Positions 1 through 7,242 of a stretch of 15,655 bases of DNA are shown here, piece after piece; within the stretch, counting starts at the first letter, position 1, and the number at the start of each line of letters is the position of its first letter. The position numbers were made by a program, and so were the translations under genes. The notes beneath the pieces were generated by a model that ran no database searches, was not told the DNA's origin, and saw only the letters and a list, made by a program, of their open reading frames with translations. Origin of the DNA: Thermoflexales bacterium (GTDB taxonomy: Bacteria > Chloroflexota > Anaerolineae > Fen-1058). The stretch is from NCBI GenBank assembly GCA_016931085.1, contig JAFGFO010000181.1, forward strand, positions 1-15,655, read 5' to 3'.

Positions 1-506
1 CTGAAGGGGATCAGGCCGTAACTGGTATCGCGTATCTTGTCGCCCTTGGAAGCCAACCAGTCGGCAATGTACAGCACCGTGGCCAGCTTGGCAAATTCGC
101 TGGGTTGAATCGAGCCACCCAGGAAGCTGCGCTGTGCGCCGAACTTTTGGGAGCCAAACAGCAAAACCGCGATCAGCATCGACAACGCGCCGAGCAGCAC
201 GACCAGCGAAAATCGCCGCCAGATGTTATAATCCACACTGGCTATGATCGACATGGCAAGCAGACCTATCCCCCCCCACGCCAGTTGACGCAGGAGATAA
301 TAGGCCGGTTGCTGATGCTCCTGGTTGGCCCAATCGAAGGTGGCGCTGTACACCATGATCAAGCCAATGATAAAGAGCAGCCCCACGGCTGCCAGCAAGG
401 GGTAATCCAGGCGTGGCCATCCCTCGAACTGCTCCAACTGCCCGCCTAGCCTGGCCAGGAAACCCTCGCCAGGCTGTGATTTAGCGCCCCGCTTTGTGTT
501 TGCCAT
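1..506 (-). CDS. ftsW: FtsW/SEDS-family peptidoglycan glycosyltransferase, N-terminal part (cut by window edge)
   Basis: Reading the minus strand from ATG at 506-504 gives 168 uninterrupted codons to the window edge. The start is supported by an AGGAGG ribosome site 9 bases upstream. A soluble N-terminus of about 35 residues is followed by a first membrane helix ending in the SEDS-like stretch IMVYSAT, then further hydrophobic helices and the segment GGSIQPSEFAKLATV, typical of FtsW/RodA/SpoVE. SEDS proteins polymerise lipid II into glycan strands, and FtsW does this at the septum with FtsI. Its place after murD in a dcw cluster favours FtsW over RodA. The C-terminal half lies outside the window, so completeness cannot be judged. 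Confidence 0.9.
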   Translation of the reverse strand, partial: MANTKRGAKSQPGEGFLARLGGQLEQFEGWPRLDYPLLAAVGLLFIIGLIMVYSATFDWANQEHQQPAYYLLRQLAWGGIGLLAMSIIASVDYNIWRRFSLVVLLGALSMLIAVLLFGSQKFGAQRSFLGGSIQPSEFAKLATVLYIADWLASKGDKIRDTSYGLIPF

Positions 507-536
507 CGCTGTTACCCTCCTAGTGGTTGACCAAAG

Positions 537-577
537 CCTAAGGGTGGCGATCCTGCGGATCGCTCGAGACCCTTAGG
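537..577. repeat. Nested palindromic element between murD and ftsW
   Basis: An outer 9-base perfect inverted repeat (CCTAAGGGT at 537-545, ACCCTTAGG at 569-577) encloses an inner 7-base perfect stem (GCGATCC at 547-553, GGATCGC at 557-563) with a 3-base loop. Outside the outer arms, a G/G mismatch is followed by an AAA/TTT extension. On the transcribed strand it starts 8 bases after the murD stop codon and ends before the ftsW ribosome site. There is no T-run, so it is a poor intrinsic terminator. A dispersed REP-like repeat or an mRNA processing/stability hairpin is more likely. Confidence 0.7.
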
Positions 578-585
578 GTTTAGCT

Positions 586-2016
586 CTATGTGACTTTTAC
601 CACCGCTTGCTTGACCCACTCGGCAAATTTGTCGCCGCGTTCGGCAAAATCCTTGAAAGCATCGAAACTTGTCCCGCCCGGACTGAGCAGCACCACGTCC
701 CCTGGGCGGGCCAGATGAACGGCGTGCTCGACCGCGTTCTCCAATGTCCCGGCGGGGTGGATGTGAGTTTTGACGCCCGGCGTCCACGCTTCGGCCAATG
801 CCTGCTCGACTGCCTGGCCGACCAGGCCAGCCATTTCGCCAAATAGCACCAGGTGCGAAACGCGCCGCGCGATCTGCAGCGCGGCGGCCTGCCAGGGCAG
901 GTGCTTGTCACGCCCACCGCACAAGAGCACGATGGGCACGCCGGGTGTGTCGAAAGGCTCGTCAAACGATTGGAGCGCCGCCACCAAGCGCTCGGGCGTC
1001 GTGGCAATGCTATCGTCGTAGTAACGCACGCCGTTAAACTCGTCCACCAACTGCAAACGGTGTGCTACACCGGTGAACGACGTGGCGGTCCTGGTGATTG
1101 CCTCTGTGCTTGCGCCGCCCGCCTGGGCCAATAAGCTGGCAGCCAGGACATTGAGAATGTTGTGCGCCCCGCGCAATTTGAGCGCCTGCACAGCACACAG
1201 CTCGATCTCACCGCCCTCGCCAAGGCCGGCCCCTTCCCCCATCGGGCGCAAGATGAGCTGGCCGGCGCGTACGAACCCCGCCGCAGTCCCCGCCTCGTGC
1301 GCGCTGAATAGGCGCACTTGACCGCGCGCCGCCCCGATCAAGCGGCGCACTTGGGGATCGTCGTAGCCCAAGACGCTCACATCGCCGGCTGCCTGGAAAT
1401 CCACCAGCCGCTTTTTGGCAGCCATGTAGCTCTCCATCGTCTGATGGCGATCCAGGTGATTGGGTGTGATGTTGAGCACAGCCGCTATGTGCGGGCTGCG
1501 CGTCATCACTTCTAGTTGAAAACTCGATAACTCTATCACTACCACATCGTCAGCCCCGATCTGCTCCAGGTCGGCAATCAACGGATTGCCAATGTTCCCT
1601 CCGACCCAGGTGGTGCGTCCACTGCTCCGCAGCATCTCGCCGGTCATGGCGGTCGTCGTCGTCTTGCCGGCCGAGCCGGTGATCCCGATGACCGTGGCCG
1701 GGCAGCTTTCCAGAAACAATTGGGCGTCATTGGTAATCGGAACGCCCCGCCGCCGCGCCTCGACGACGATGGGCAAGTCAGCCGGCACGCCGCCCGAAAG
1801 GCACACCAGGTCACACTCGTCCAGTAACTCTAGCGGATGCCCGCCCAACGCATAGCGTAGGCCCGGCACATCCTCCAGGGCGTGCAATGCCTGGCCCAAC
1901 ACCTCGGCCGCTTTGGCGTCGCTCACTGTGACCGAGTCGCCTTGCCCGGTCAGGTAGCGCGCAGCCGCCATGCCTTGCCGCGCCAGGCCGAGGATGAGCA
2001 CCCGCCGATCGCCCAT
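586..2016 (-). CDS. murD: UDP-N-acetylmuramoyl-L-alanine--glutamate ligase (MurD)
   Basis: Cytoplasmic ATP-dependent Mur ligase adding glutamate to UDP-MurNAc-L-Ala. The 476-residue product has an N-terminal Rossmann-like nucleotide-sugar domain, the P-loop GITGSAGKTTT at 111-121, NHLDRHQTMESYMAAKK with the likely carbamylated lysine at about 201, GAHNILN at 283-289, and the C-terminal domain with LCGGRDKHLPW and LLSPGGTSFDAF. Length is slightly above the usual 440-460. The usual DSKATN motif reads DDSIATTPE (334-342), and the usual HR-x-E reads HRLQ; both are atypical. The start ATG overlaps the stop of the upstream 94-residue gene by one base (TGATG), which suggests translational coupling. 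The ribosome site is weak. Confidence 0.95.
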   Translation of the reverse strand: MGDRRVLILGLARQGMAAARYLTGQGDSVTVSDAKAAEVLGQALHALEDVPGLRYALGGHPLELLDECDLVCLSGGVPADLPIVVEARRRGVPITNDAQLFLESCPATVIGITGSAGKTTTTAMTGEMLRSSGRTTWVGGNIGNPLIADLEQIGADDVVVIELSSFQLEVMTRSPHIAAVLNITPNHLDRHQTMESYMAAKKRLVDFQAAGDVSVLGYDDPQVRRLIGAARGQVRLFSAHEAGTAAGFVRAGQLILRPMGEGAGLGEGGEIELCAVQALKLRGAHNILNVLAASLLAQAGGASTEAITRTATSFTGVAHRLQLVDEFNGVRYYDDSIATTPERLVAALQSFDEPFDTPGVPIVLLCGGRDKHLPWQAAALQIARRVSHLVLFGEMAGLVGQAVEQALAEAWTPGVKTHIHPAGTLENAVEHAVHLARPGDVVLLSPGGTSFDAFKDFAERGDKFAEWVKQAVVKVT

Positions 2017-2300
2017 CAGCCCGCGGCCCCTCGTGATCTGCGCCCATGATGATGGCCTTTGCCATTGCCGCTTGCCACACCGACCAAGAAATGGTGGGGC
2101 AATACTGTGAGCCGTGTTTCAACCTGCACCGAAGCTGTCTCGCTCAGCTTGCCGCCGGCTCCCTCCAACATGCGCGGGTTGACCAAGCACAGCGTGGGCG
2201 CCTGGCCAAATTTGTGCTCGTAGTGTGCCGCGGCTCGCCTGACCTTTTCGGCCAGGTCGCGCCCGGGTGAATCGTCGTACCACAGCAGTCCGAATTCCAC
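2016..2300 (-). CDS. Small conserved protein of unknown function in the dcw cluster
   Basis: A 94-residue product starting at GTG 2300-2298 after a purine-rich leader containing GAGAGGG about 6 bases upstream. The N-terminus has LLWYDDSPGRDL (5-16), followed by an Ala/Arg-rich helix (AEKVRRAAAHYEHKFGQ), TLCLVNPRML, and a VLPHHFLVGV stretch near residues 67-76. The tail is Gly/His/Arg-rich. I recall small proteins with the same layout (YDDSP, helix, tyrosine/phenylalanine-glycine, CxVHP, LPHHFW-G) in Chloroflexota and some mobile regions, with no assigned function. It has no signal peptide or membrane segment. Tight overlap with murD and co-orientation support a real gene. Function should not be inferred from position alone. 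Confidence 0.75.
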   Translation of the reverse strand: MEFGLLWYDDSPGRDLAEKVRRAAAHYEHKFGQAPTLCLVNPRMLEGAGGKLSETASVQVETRLTVLPHHFLVGVASGNGKGHHHGRRSRGAAG

Positions 2301-2339
2301 TTTTTCCCTCTCTTCCTCTATCTCTATCTCTCGTCTCTA

Positions 2340-2367
2340 CACCTGCACTTGCGCGCAGGTGCAAGTG
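2340..2367. repeat. Interlocking inverted repeats (A-B-A'-B' order) in the leader of the 94-residue gene
   Basis: The stretch reads CACCTG (2340-2345), CACTTG (2346-2351), CGCG, CAGGTG (2356-2361), CAAGTG (2362-2367). The first unit complements the third and the second complements the fourth. Two hairpins of 6-7 bases are therefore mutually exclusive unless a pseudoknot forms. The flanks carry tandem CTCTAT units (GATAGAG on the mRNA strand). It lies about 40 bases before the GTG start of the 94-residue gene. Confidence 0.65.
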
Positions 2368-2387
2368 TCTCTATCTGATCTTTACAG

Positions 2388-2446
2388 AAGCAGGGGCCAG
2401 CGAACAGCTCGCCCTAGATACGTATAGCCCCCACTGGCCCCTGCTT
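2388..2446. repeat. 13-base perfect inverted repeat between mraY and the 94-residue gene
   Basis: AAGCAGGGGCCAG (2388-2400) and CTGGCCCCTGCTT (2434-2446) are perfect reverse complements around a 33-base loop that contains a TACGTA palindrome. It sits downstream of mraY on the minus strand. The long loop and missing T-run argue against a standard terminator. It may be a dispersed element or part of a folded leader RNA. Confidence 0.65.
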
Positions 2447-2454
2447 AGCCCGGC

Positions 2455-2477
2455 CCAGTTGCCATCCGAGCAACTGG
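2455..2477. repeat. 8-base hairpin downstream of mraY
   Basis: CCAGTTGC (2455-2462) pairs perfectly with GCAACTGG (2470-2477) over a 7-base loop. It is the first of three inverted repeats met by transcription after the mraY stop. No T-run follows. Together these repeats occupy much of the 219-base gap at 2301-2519, in which I see no further gene. Confidence 0.55.
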
Positions 2478-2519
2478 ACCAGTCTCGCAACGCGCCCCTG
2501 TCTGCTTTGCCCCTTGATA

Positions 2520-3572
2520 TTACAAGAGCGCGAGAGCGATCCCAATCATGGCTGACCAAATCGCGACCAGCCAGAAACGCTGCACCACTTGTGTTTCTGA
2601 CCAGCCCAGCAGCTCGAAGTGATGGTGCAGCGGCGCCATCTTGAACAGACGCCTGCCCCTGGTCAGCTTGAAATAAGCAATTTGTAAAACGACGCTGGTG
2701 ATTTCGGCCACTGGTACGAGTATAATGATAGGCAACAACAACCACTGCCCACTCATCAGGGCCACCACCCCGAGTGTGGCTCCCAGCGCCTCAGAGCCGG
2801 TATCCCCCATGAACATCTCGGCCGGGTGTGCGTTGAACCACAAGAAAGCCAGGCAAGCCCCCACCACGGTCAAGGCAAACGGCACCAGGTAAGATACCGT
2901 GTACGGCGGCTCGCCCTTGAAAGATTGCAAATAGGCGATGATAGCGTAGGCCATAAAGGCCGTCGTCGCGATGATGCCGGCCAGCCCGTCCAAGCCATCC
3001 GTAAAATTTACCGCGTTGGCTGAAGCGACGATGATAAAAGTCGCTATCGGGATATACAGCAAGCCAATATCGATCTTTTGCGGCACGCTCGGCAAGGCCA
3101 GGCTGTGAATATCCAGGTAGCGATATAGCGCCCAGGCAATCGCCAGCGCCAGCAGCACCTGGAGTGGCAGCTTGACCCGCGCCAGCAGCCCTTCGCCGCG
3201 CTTGCCGCGCACGCCGAGCAAATCGTCCCATGCTCCCAGCAATGCGAAACCCAACATCGCGCCGAGAGGCACCAGGATCGAGCGGCCAATAACCGTATCG
3301 CCTTCTTTGCCGATAATGGCCAGGAGATACTGACCAAGCGGCAGGCCGGTCAACAAGTTGCTAAGGTTCAACACGCCGGTGATCAACAACACCGGCACGA
3401 CGATCATCAATCCACCCATCGTCGGAGTGCCCATTTTGACCTGGTGCGTGCTCGGCCCTTCAATCCGGATCTTTTTGCCGATCCCGTGGCTCTTGAGCAA
3501 ACTAATCAACGGCATCCCCCACACCACGGCCAGCAGGAAAGAAAGCCCTCCCAACAAGAGTGAAACAGCCAT
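2520..3572 (-). CDS. mraY: Phospho-N-acetylmuramoyl-pentapeptide transferase (MraY)
   Basis: Integral membrane enzyme moving phospho-MurNAc-pentapeptide from UDP onto undecaprenyl phosphate to give lipid I. The 350-residue product has about ten hydrophobic helices and the family signatures in order: KMGTPTMGG (47-54), AWDD (114-117), NAVNFTDGLDGLAG (186-199) with the catalytic-site aspartates at about 192 and 195, FMGDTGSEALG (254-264), and MAPLHHHFELLGWSE (312-326) with the histidine triad. Length is normal for the family. It starts at ATG 3572, 37 bases after the murF stop; the ribosome site (GGGGGCGAG) is modest. A 219-base hairpin-rich gap follows before the next gene, unlike the close spacing elsewhere. 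Confidence 0.97.
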   Translation of the reverse strand: MAVSLLLGGLSFLLAVVWGMPLISLLKSHGIGKKIRIEGPSTHQVKMGTPTMGGLMIVVPVLLITGVLNLSNLLTGLPLGQYLLAIIGKEGDTVIGRSILVPLGAMLGFALLGAWDDLLGVRGKRGEGLLARVKLPLQVLLALAIAWALYRYLDIHSLALPSVPQKIDIGLLYIPIATFIIVASANAVNFTDGLDGLAGIIATTAFMAYAIIAYLQSFKGEPPYTVSYLVPFALTVVGACLAFLWFNAHPAEMFMGDTGSEALGATLGVVALMSGQWLLLPIIILVPVAEITSVVLQIAYFKLTRGRRLFKMAPLHHHFELLGWSETQVVQRFWLVAIWSAMIGIALALL

Positions 3573-3609
3573 CGCTTATTCTCGCCCCCAGCTTGGGTTC
3601 GAATCTCGA

Positions 3610-5043
3610 TCAGGCATTATCTTGATCCTCCGCACACAGAGCACTGACGATCGCATCCATTTGCATGCCGCGCGAGCCTTTGACCAGGACAAAATCACCG
3701 GCTGTGATCAAGTCCTTCAGACGTTCGGCAGCTTCCTCATTGCTCTCGCATATCCACACCGAATCGCCTGGCATGCCACAGGCCAGGGCTTCTTCTCCGA
3801 TGAGTCGACCGAGCGCCCCGACGGTCACCAGCGCATCGGCCACTTCCATGGCGCGCCGGCCTACTTTGCGATGCCCGGCCGCCTCGTAATTGCCCAGTTC
3901 CAGCATGTCACCCAGCACTGCGATTTTGCGCCCCCGCATGTCGTCCAGCAAATTGAGCGCGGCGATCGTCGAGGCTGGGCTGGCATTGTAGGTATCGTCC
4001 AGGATGATCGAGCCGCCCGGCCCAGGCACAGCCACCAGGCGCAGGGCGGCCCGGCGATCCTGTAAGCCGGCCAGGATATGGTCCCAACTCAAGCCCTCGG
4101 CTATGCCAATCGCCGCGGCCCGCAAGCTGGTGTGGACGCTGTGGCGGCCCAGCAGTGGCACCCGAACATGCAGCGTCTCGTCCTGGTAATGCAGCCGAAA
4201 GGTGATCCCTTCCAGGCCCTGGCTCTCGATCTGATCAGCCCACAGGTCGGCGCGCGAATCCAGGCCATAGCTCAAGACACGCGCGCGCGTTTTGGAGGCC
4301 ATCTGGCGCACCACGGGATCATCATCGTTGAGGATCGCCACGCCCTCCGGGGCAGCCGGCAAAGCCTCGACCAGTTCCGCCTTGGCCTGCGTGATGGCCT
4401 TGAGGCTGCCCAAGCGACTGAGGTGGGCCGGTCCCACGTTGGTCACCACGCCCACGGCCGGCCGGGCCAGCTCGCACAAGAGGGCGATTTCGCCCGTCGC
4501 GTACATGCCCATCTCCAACACGGCCCGCTCGTGCTCGCCGCTCAACTCCAGCAAGGACAGCGGCAGGCCAATTTCGTTGTTAAGGTTCCCTTTGTTCTTA
4601 TAGGTGTTAAACTTGCGCGCCAGGACTGTCCAGGCTAGTTCCTTGGTGCTGCTCTTGCCCACGCTGCCCGTGATCCCAATCACCCGCAGGTGGTCGAAAC
4701 GCGCTCTCCACGCTCCCGCCAATCGCTGCAGAGCAGCCAAGGTGTCGTCAACTCGCATACACACCGGCAAGCTCATCGCCCCCGCTTGGAGAGGAAGGCC
4801 GCCCGCCCGCAGATCGACGTGGGCGCAATCGGCCTGCACGTCCCGGTGTACCAGGGCTGCCACCGCGCCACGCGCGAAGGCGTCGGCTACAAAGTCATGC
4901 CCATCGCTTTTTTCGCCGGGCAGTGCTACAAATAGATCGCCCGGCTCGGCCTGGCGGCTGTCAATCACCACGCGATGAATGGGCTGCTCCGCTTCCGCCA
5001 TTGCCTGGCTATAGAGTATCTCGAACAGCTCTGCGAGTTTCAC
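3610..5043 (-). CDS. murF: UDP-N-acetylmuramoyl-tripeptide--D-alanyl-D-alanine ligase (MurF)
   Basis: Cytoplasmic ATP-dependent ligase adding D-Ala-D-Ala to the UDP-MurNAc-tripeptide. With the GTG start at 5043-5041 the product is 477 residues. Seen in order: substrate domain with DSRQAEPGDLFVAL, P-loop GITGSVGKSSTK (about 123-134), NKGNLNNEIGLPLSLL, LEMGMYATGEI, NVGPAHLSRLGS, DDTYNASPASTIAAL, AVLGDMLELG and LVKGSRGMQMD. The frame stays open upstream to 5115, but those 24 codons read through a palindromic repeat and the ftsI end and do not resemble MurF, so I prefer the internal GTG, with GAAAGAG upstream as a loose ribosome site. No murE lies between ftsI and this gene. Confidence 0.93.
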   Translation of the reverse strand: MKLAELFEILYSQAMAEAEQPIHRVVIDSRQAEPGDLFVALPGEKSDGHDFVADAFARGAVAALVHRDVQADCAHVDLRAGGLPLQAGAMSLPVCMRVDDTLAALQRLAGAWRARFDHLRVIGITGSVGKSSTKELAWTVLARKFNTYKNKGNLNNEIGLPLSLLELSGEHERAVLEMGMYATGEIALLCELARPAVGVVTNVGPAHLSRLGSLKAITQAKAELVEALPAAPEGVAILNDDDPVVRQMASKTRARVLSYGLDSRADLWADQIESQGLEGITFRLHYQDETLHVRVPLLGRHSVHTSLRAAAIGIAEGLSWDHILAGLQDRRAALRLVAVPGPGGSIILDDTYNASPASTIAALNLLDDMRGRKIAVLGDMLELGNYEAAGHRKVGRRAMEVADALVTVGALGRLIGEEALACGMPGDSVWICESNEEAAERLKDLITAGDFVLVKGSRGMQMDAIVSALCAEDQDNA

Positions 5044-5073
5044 CGTTTTGTTAACTCTTTCAAAAGGCGATGG

Positions 5074-5098
5074 TAGGGGCGCGGTTACCGCGCCCCTA
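5074..5098. repeat. Palindromic element carrying the ftsI stop codon
   Basis: TAGGGGCGCGGT (5074-5085) and ACCGCGCCCCTA (5087-5098) form a perfect 12-base inverted repeat around one base. The ftsI stop codon TAA (5087-5085 on the minus strand) lies at the centre of the palindrome, so the element encodes the last FtsI residues. The outer arm TAGGGGCG matches the element at 12554-12584, while the inner core differs. Confidence 0.75.
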
Positions 5099-6884
5099 GG
5101 CTGGCCAGTTCCCAATTGTCATCCGGTGCTATGCCCCTCAAGATAAACAAGCGCGCGGCAAGCCGCTGAAACACCGGCGCGGCTGTCGTCGAACCATACG
5201 GCGAGATCGTCGGCCGGTCGAGCTTGACCAGGATCACGAACTGCGGATCGCGCACTGGCCCAAAGCCTATGAACGACGCGATCGTCCACGGATCATCGTA
5301 GTAGCCGCCCGGGACCGGGATCTGGGCCGTGCCGGTCTTGCCGGCGATGCGATAGCCCGGCACACGCGCCTGGGGCACTTCGCGCTCGACAGCCTGGGCC
5401 AGCATCTCGACCAGCGTATGGGCAACTTGGGCCGAGATGGGGCTACCTAATATTGCCGGGCGGGCCGTCTCAACCTGGTCGCCGGGTGCTTCCTCCACGC
5501 TGCCTGGAAGGAAGTCGCCCGAAGAGATCTTCGCCTGGGAGTGTTTCAAGTCGAGGTCATTGTCGCCTGACCGGTTGATCATCTGAGCCACTACGCGCGG
5601 GCGCATCATGATGCCATCGTTGGCCACGGCCGCCACGGCCACTACCATTTGAAGCGGCGTTGCTGACAAACCTTGCCCAAAGGCGTGAGTAGCCAGGTCG
5701 CTCTCGTGCCAGTCGGCATCGCTCTGAACGCGTAGACTGCCCCATGCTTCACCCTGTAAATCCACACCGCTAGGCGTGCCGATGCCAAAAGCTTGGAGGT
5801 GGCGATAAAAAGTTTGCGCGCCCATGCGGGTCGAAAGCGTGGCGGCCCCCACGTTCGACGAGTAGGCCAGCAGGTCCACCATATTGGACACGCCGTGTCC
5901 CTGGCGATCCCAGTTACAAATGACTTGCCCGCCCATCTCCGAACAACCCATATCGTTATAAACCGAGTCTGGCTGCACAGTGCCGGATTGCAATGCGGAC
6001 GCCATGGTCAAAATTTTAAAGACCGAGCCTGGCTCATACGCCATGCTGATGGCCGGATTGACAAACTGGCTGGCTGGGGTGGTGGGATAGGCGTTGGGAT
6101 CAAAGGCTGGCAGGCTTGCCATGGCCAAAATATCGCCCGTGTGTGGGTCGAGCACGATGATCGTGCCGCTTTGCGCCCCGGTTTCGGCTAACGCGCGCGC
6201 CAACTCGCCTTCGGTCAGGGCCTGGATCGTGCGATCGATCGTCAGTACCAGGTCTGTGCCTGGGCGTGGGTTGGGAATATGGCGAAAATCAAAGGGCGAA
6301 AGCCCCAACCAAACATCTACCACGACAGGAACTTCTTCCTTCTGGCCGCGCAGGCTGGCCTCATAATAGCCTTCCACACCATAGTAGCCTTTCTCCTCTA
6401 CCGTGACAAAGCCTAACACGTGAGCTGCCAGGCTGCCCTCAGGATACGCTCGCCGCCAGTATGGCGTGGCGGAAACCGCCCATATGCCGAGCTTGTCAAT
6501 GGCTCGGCCCACCGTCATGGGCAGCTCCGTCGCTACCAACACGTTCGTCTGGCTTTTGCCCAACGCGACCCGCAGATCACCCAGCGGCATTCCCAACGCC
6601 GACGACAACGAATTTACCGTGCGGTCGACGCTGCTCAAGCTGCCCGGATCAGTCCTGATCTCGTAGCGCGTCGAATTGCCTACCAGCAGGTCTCCATTGC
6701 GATCAAAGATTTGCCCGCGCGGGGCTTTCAGAACCTGGCGACGCGAATGATCCTGGATCGCCTGATCACTCAAGCGCTTGTGCTCGATGATCTGCAAACG
6801 TATCAACTGGGCGATGACCAGGATCACCACCAGCCCCTGCATAAAGACCAGCAACACTAAACGGCGGCGCGAACTGTCACTCAC
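5085..6884 (-). CDS. ftsI: Septal peptidoglycan transpeptidase, class B penicillin-binding protein (FtsI/PBP3 type)
   Basis: Membrane-anchored D,D-transpeptidase crosslinking septal peptidoglycan, working with FtsW. The 599-residue product has a short cytoplasmic head, one membrane helix (about 9-30), a dimerisation/pedestal domain (about 50-200) with APRGQIFDRNGDLL, and a transpeptidase domain with SVFK (nucleophile Ser287), SSN (342-344) and KTG (516-518). No C-terminal PASTA repeats are visible. A low-complexity insertion lies between SSN and KTG (about 438-478). It starts at GTG 6884 with GAGGGGG six bases upstream, 24 bases after the ftsL-like stop. The last residues (SLGAR) and the TAA stop come from a palindromic repeat, so the original C-terminus may have been altered. 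Confidence 0.93.
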   Translation of the reverse strand: MSDSSRRRLVLLVFMQGLVVILVIAQLIRLQIIEHKRLSDQAIQDHSRRQVLKAPRGQIFDRNGDLLVGNSTRYEIRTDPGSLSSVDRTVNSLSSALGMPLGDLRVALGKSQTNVLVATELPMTVGRAIDKLGIWAVSATPYWRRAYPEGSLAAHVLGFVTVEEKGYYGVEGYYEASLRGQKEEVPVVVDVWLGLSPFDFRHIPNPRPGTDLVLTIDRTIQALTEGELARALAETGAQSGTIIVLDPHTGDILAMASLPAFDPNAYPTTPASQFVNPAISMAYEPGSVFKILTMASALQSGTVQPDSVYNDMGCSEMGGQVICNWDRQGHGVSNMVDLLAYSSNVGAATLSTRMGAQTFYRHLQAFGIGTPSGVDLQGEAWGSLRVQSDADWHESDLATHAFGQGLSATPLQMVVAVAAVANDGIMMRPRVVAQMINRSGDNDLDLKHSQAKISSGDFLPGSVEEAPGDQVETARPAILGSPISAQVAHTLVEMLAQAVEREVPQARVPGYRIAGKTGTAQIPVPGGYYDDPWTIASFIGFGPVRDPQFVILVKLDRPTISPYGSTTAAPVFQRLAARLFILRGIAPDDNWELASLGAR

Positions 6885-6908
6885 GATTTTCCCCCTCGTC
6901 TGAGTCTT

Positions 6909-7232
6909 CTATTCTCCACTGTTCACCGCCAAGTACACGATGTTTTCGGCCGGAACAAGCCCTTTGGCGGCCGAGCGCTGCTGCAGGCTGGCGATGTTGG
7001 CGTCCCGTGAAATCAGGTAAAGCAGCTCGGCGTTCTCACGCTTGAGTTGATCGTGTTGCTCGCGCATAGATTCCAACTGCCGGCCGGTGGTCGACATTTG
7101 GCTGGCCTGGGCCAGGTATAGCCCGGCGACCAACACCGCCATGGCCACGATCAAGGCCAGGCGCACAGCCCACAACCAGCTCGGCCGCCCGGCTCGCTTG
7201 ACGTGCATGGCCCACTTGGAAAGTCGATTCAT
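6909..7232 (-). CDS. ftsL: FtsL/DivIC-like septum protein
   Basis: A 107-residue single-pass membrane protein with a basic N-terminus, one membrane helix (about 20-41), and a coiled-coil-like stretch (about 46-76: QLESMREQHDQLKRENAEL). Such proteins form the FtsQLB-type divisome subcomplex that activates FtsWI. Assignment rests on topology, size and position between rsmH and ftsI, since FtsL sequence is poorly conserved. I chose ATG 7232-7230 because AGGTG lies 7 bases upstream, overlapping the rsmH stop codon. A start at 7262 would add ten residues overlapping rsmH and has no better support. Confidence 0.8.
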   Translation of the reverse strand: MNRLSKWAMHVKRAGRPSWLWAVRLALIVAMAVLVAGLYLAQASQMSTTGRQLESMREQHDQLKRENAELLYLISRDANIASLQQRSAAKGLVPAENIVYLAVNSGE

Positions 7233-7242
7233 CTCTTGACAC

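Noticed and set aside
5044..5115. A longer murF start giving 24 extra residues
   Set aside because: The extra codons overlap ftsI and read through the palindrome; the residues do not resemble a MurF N-terminus.
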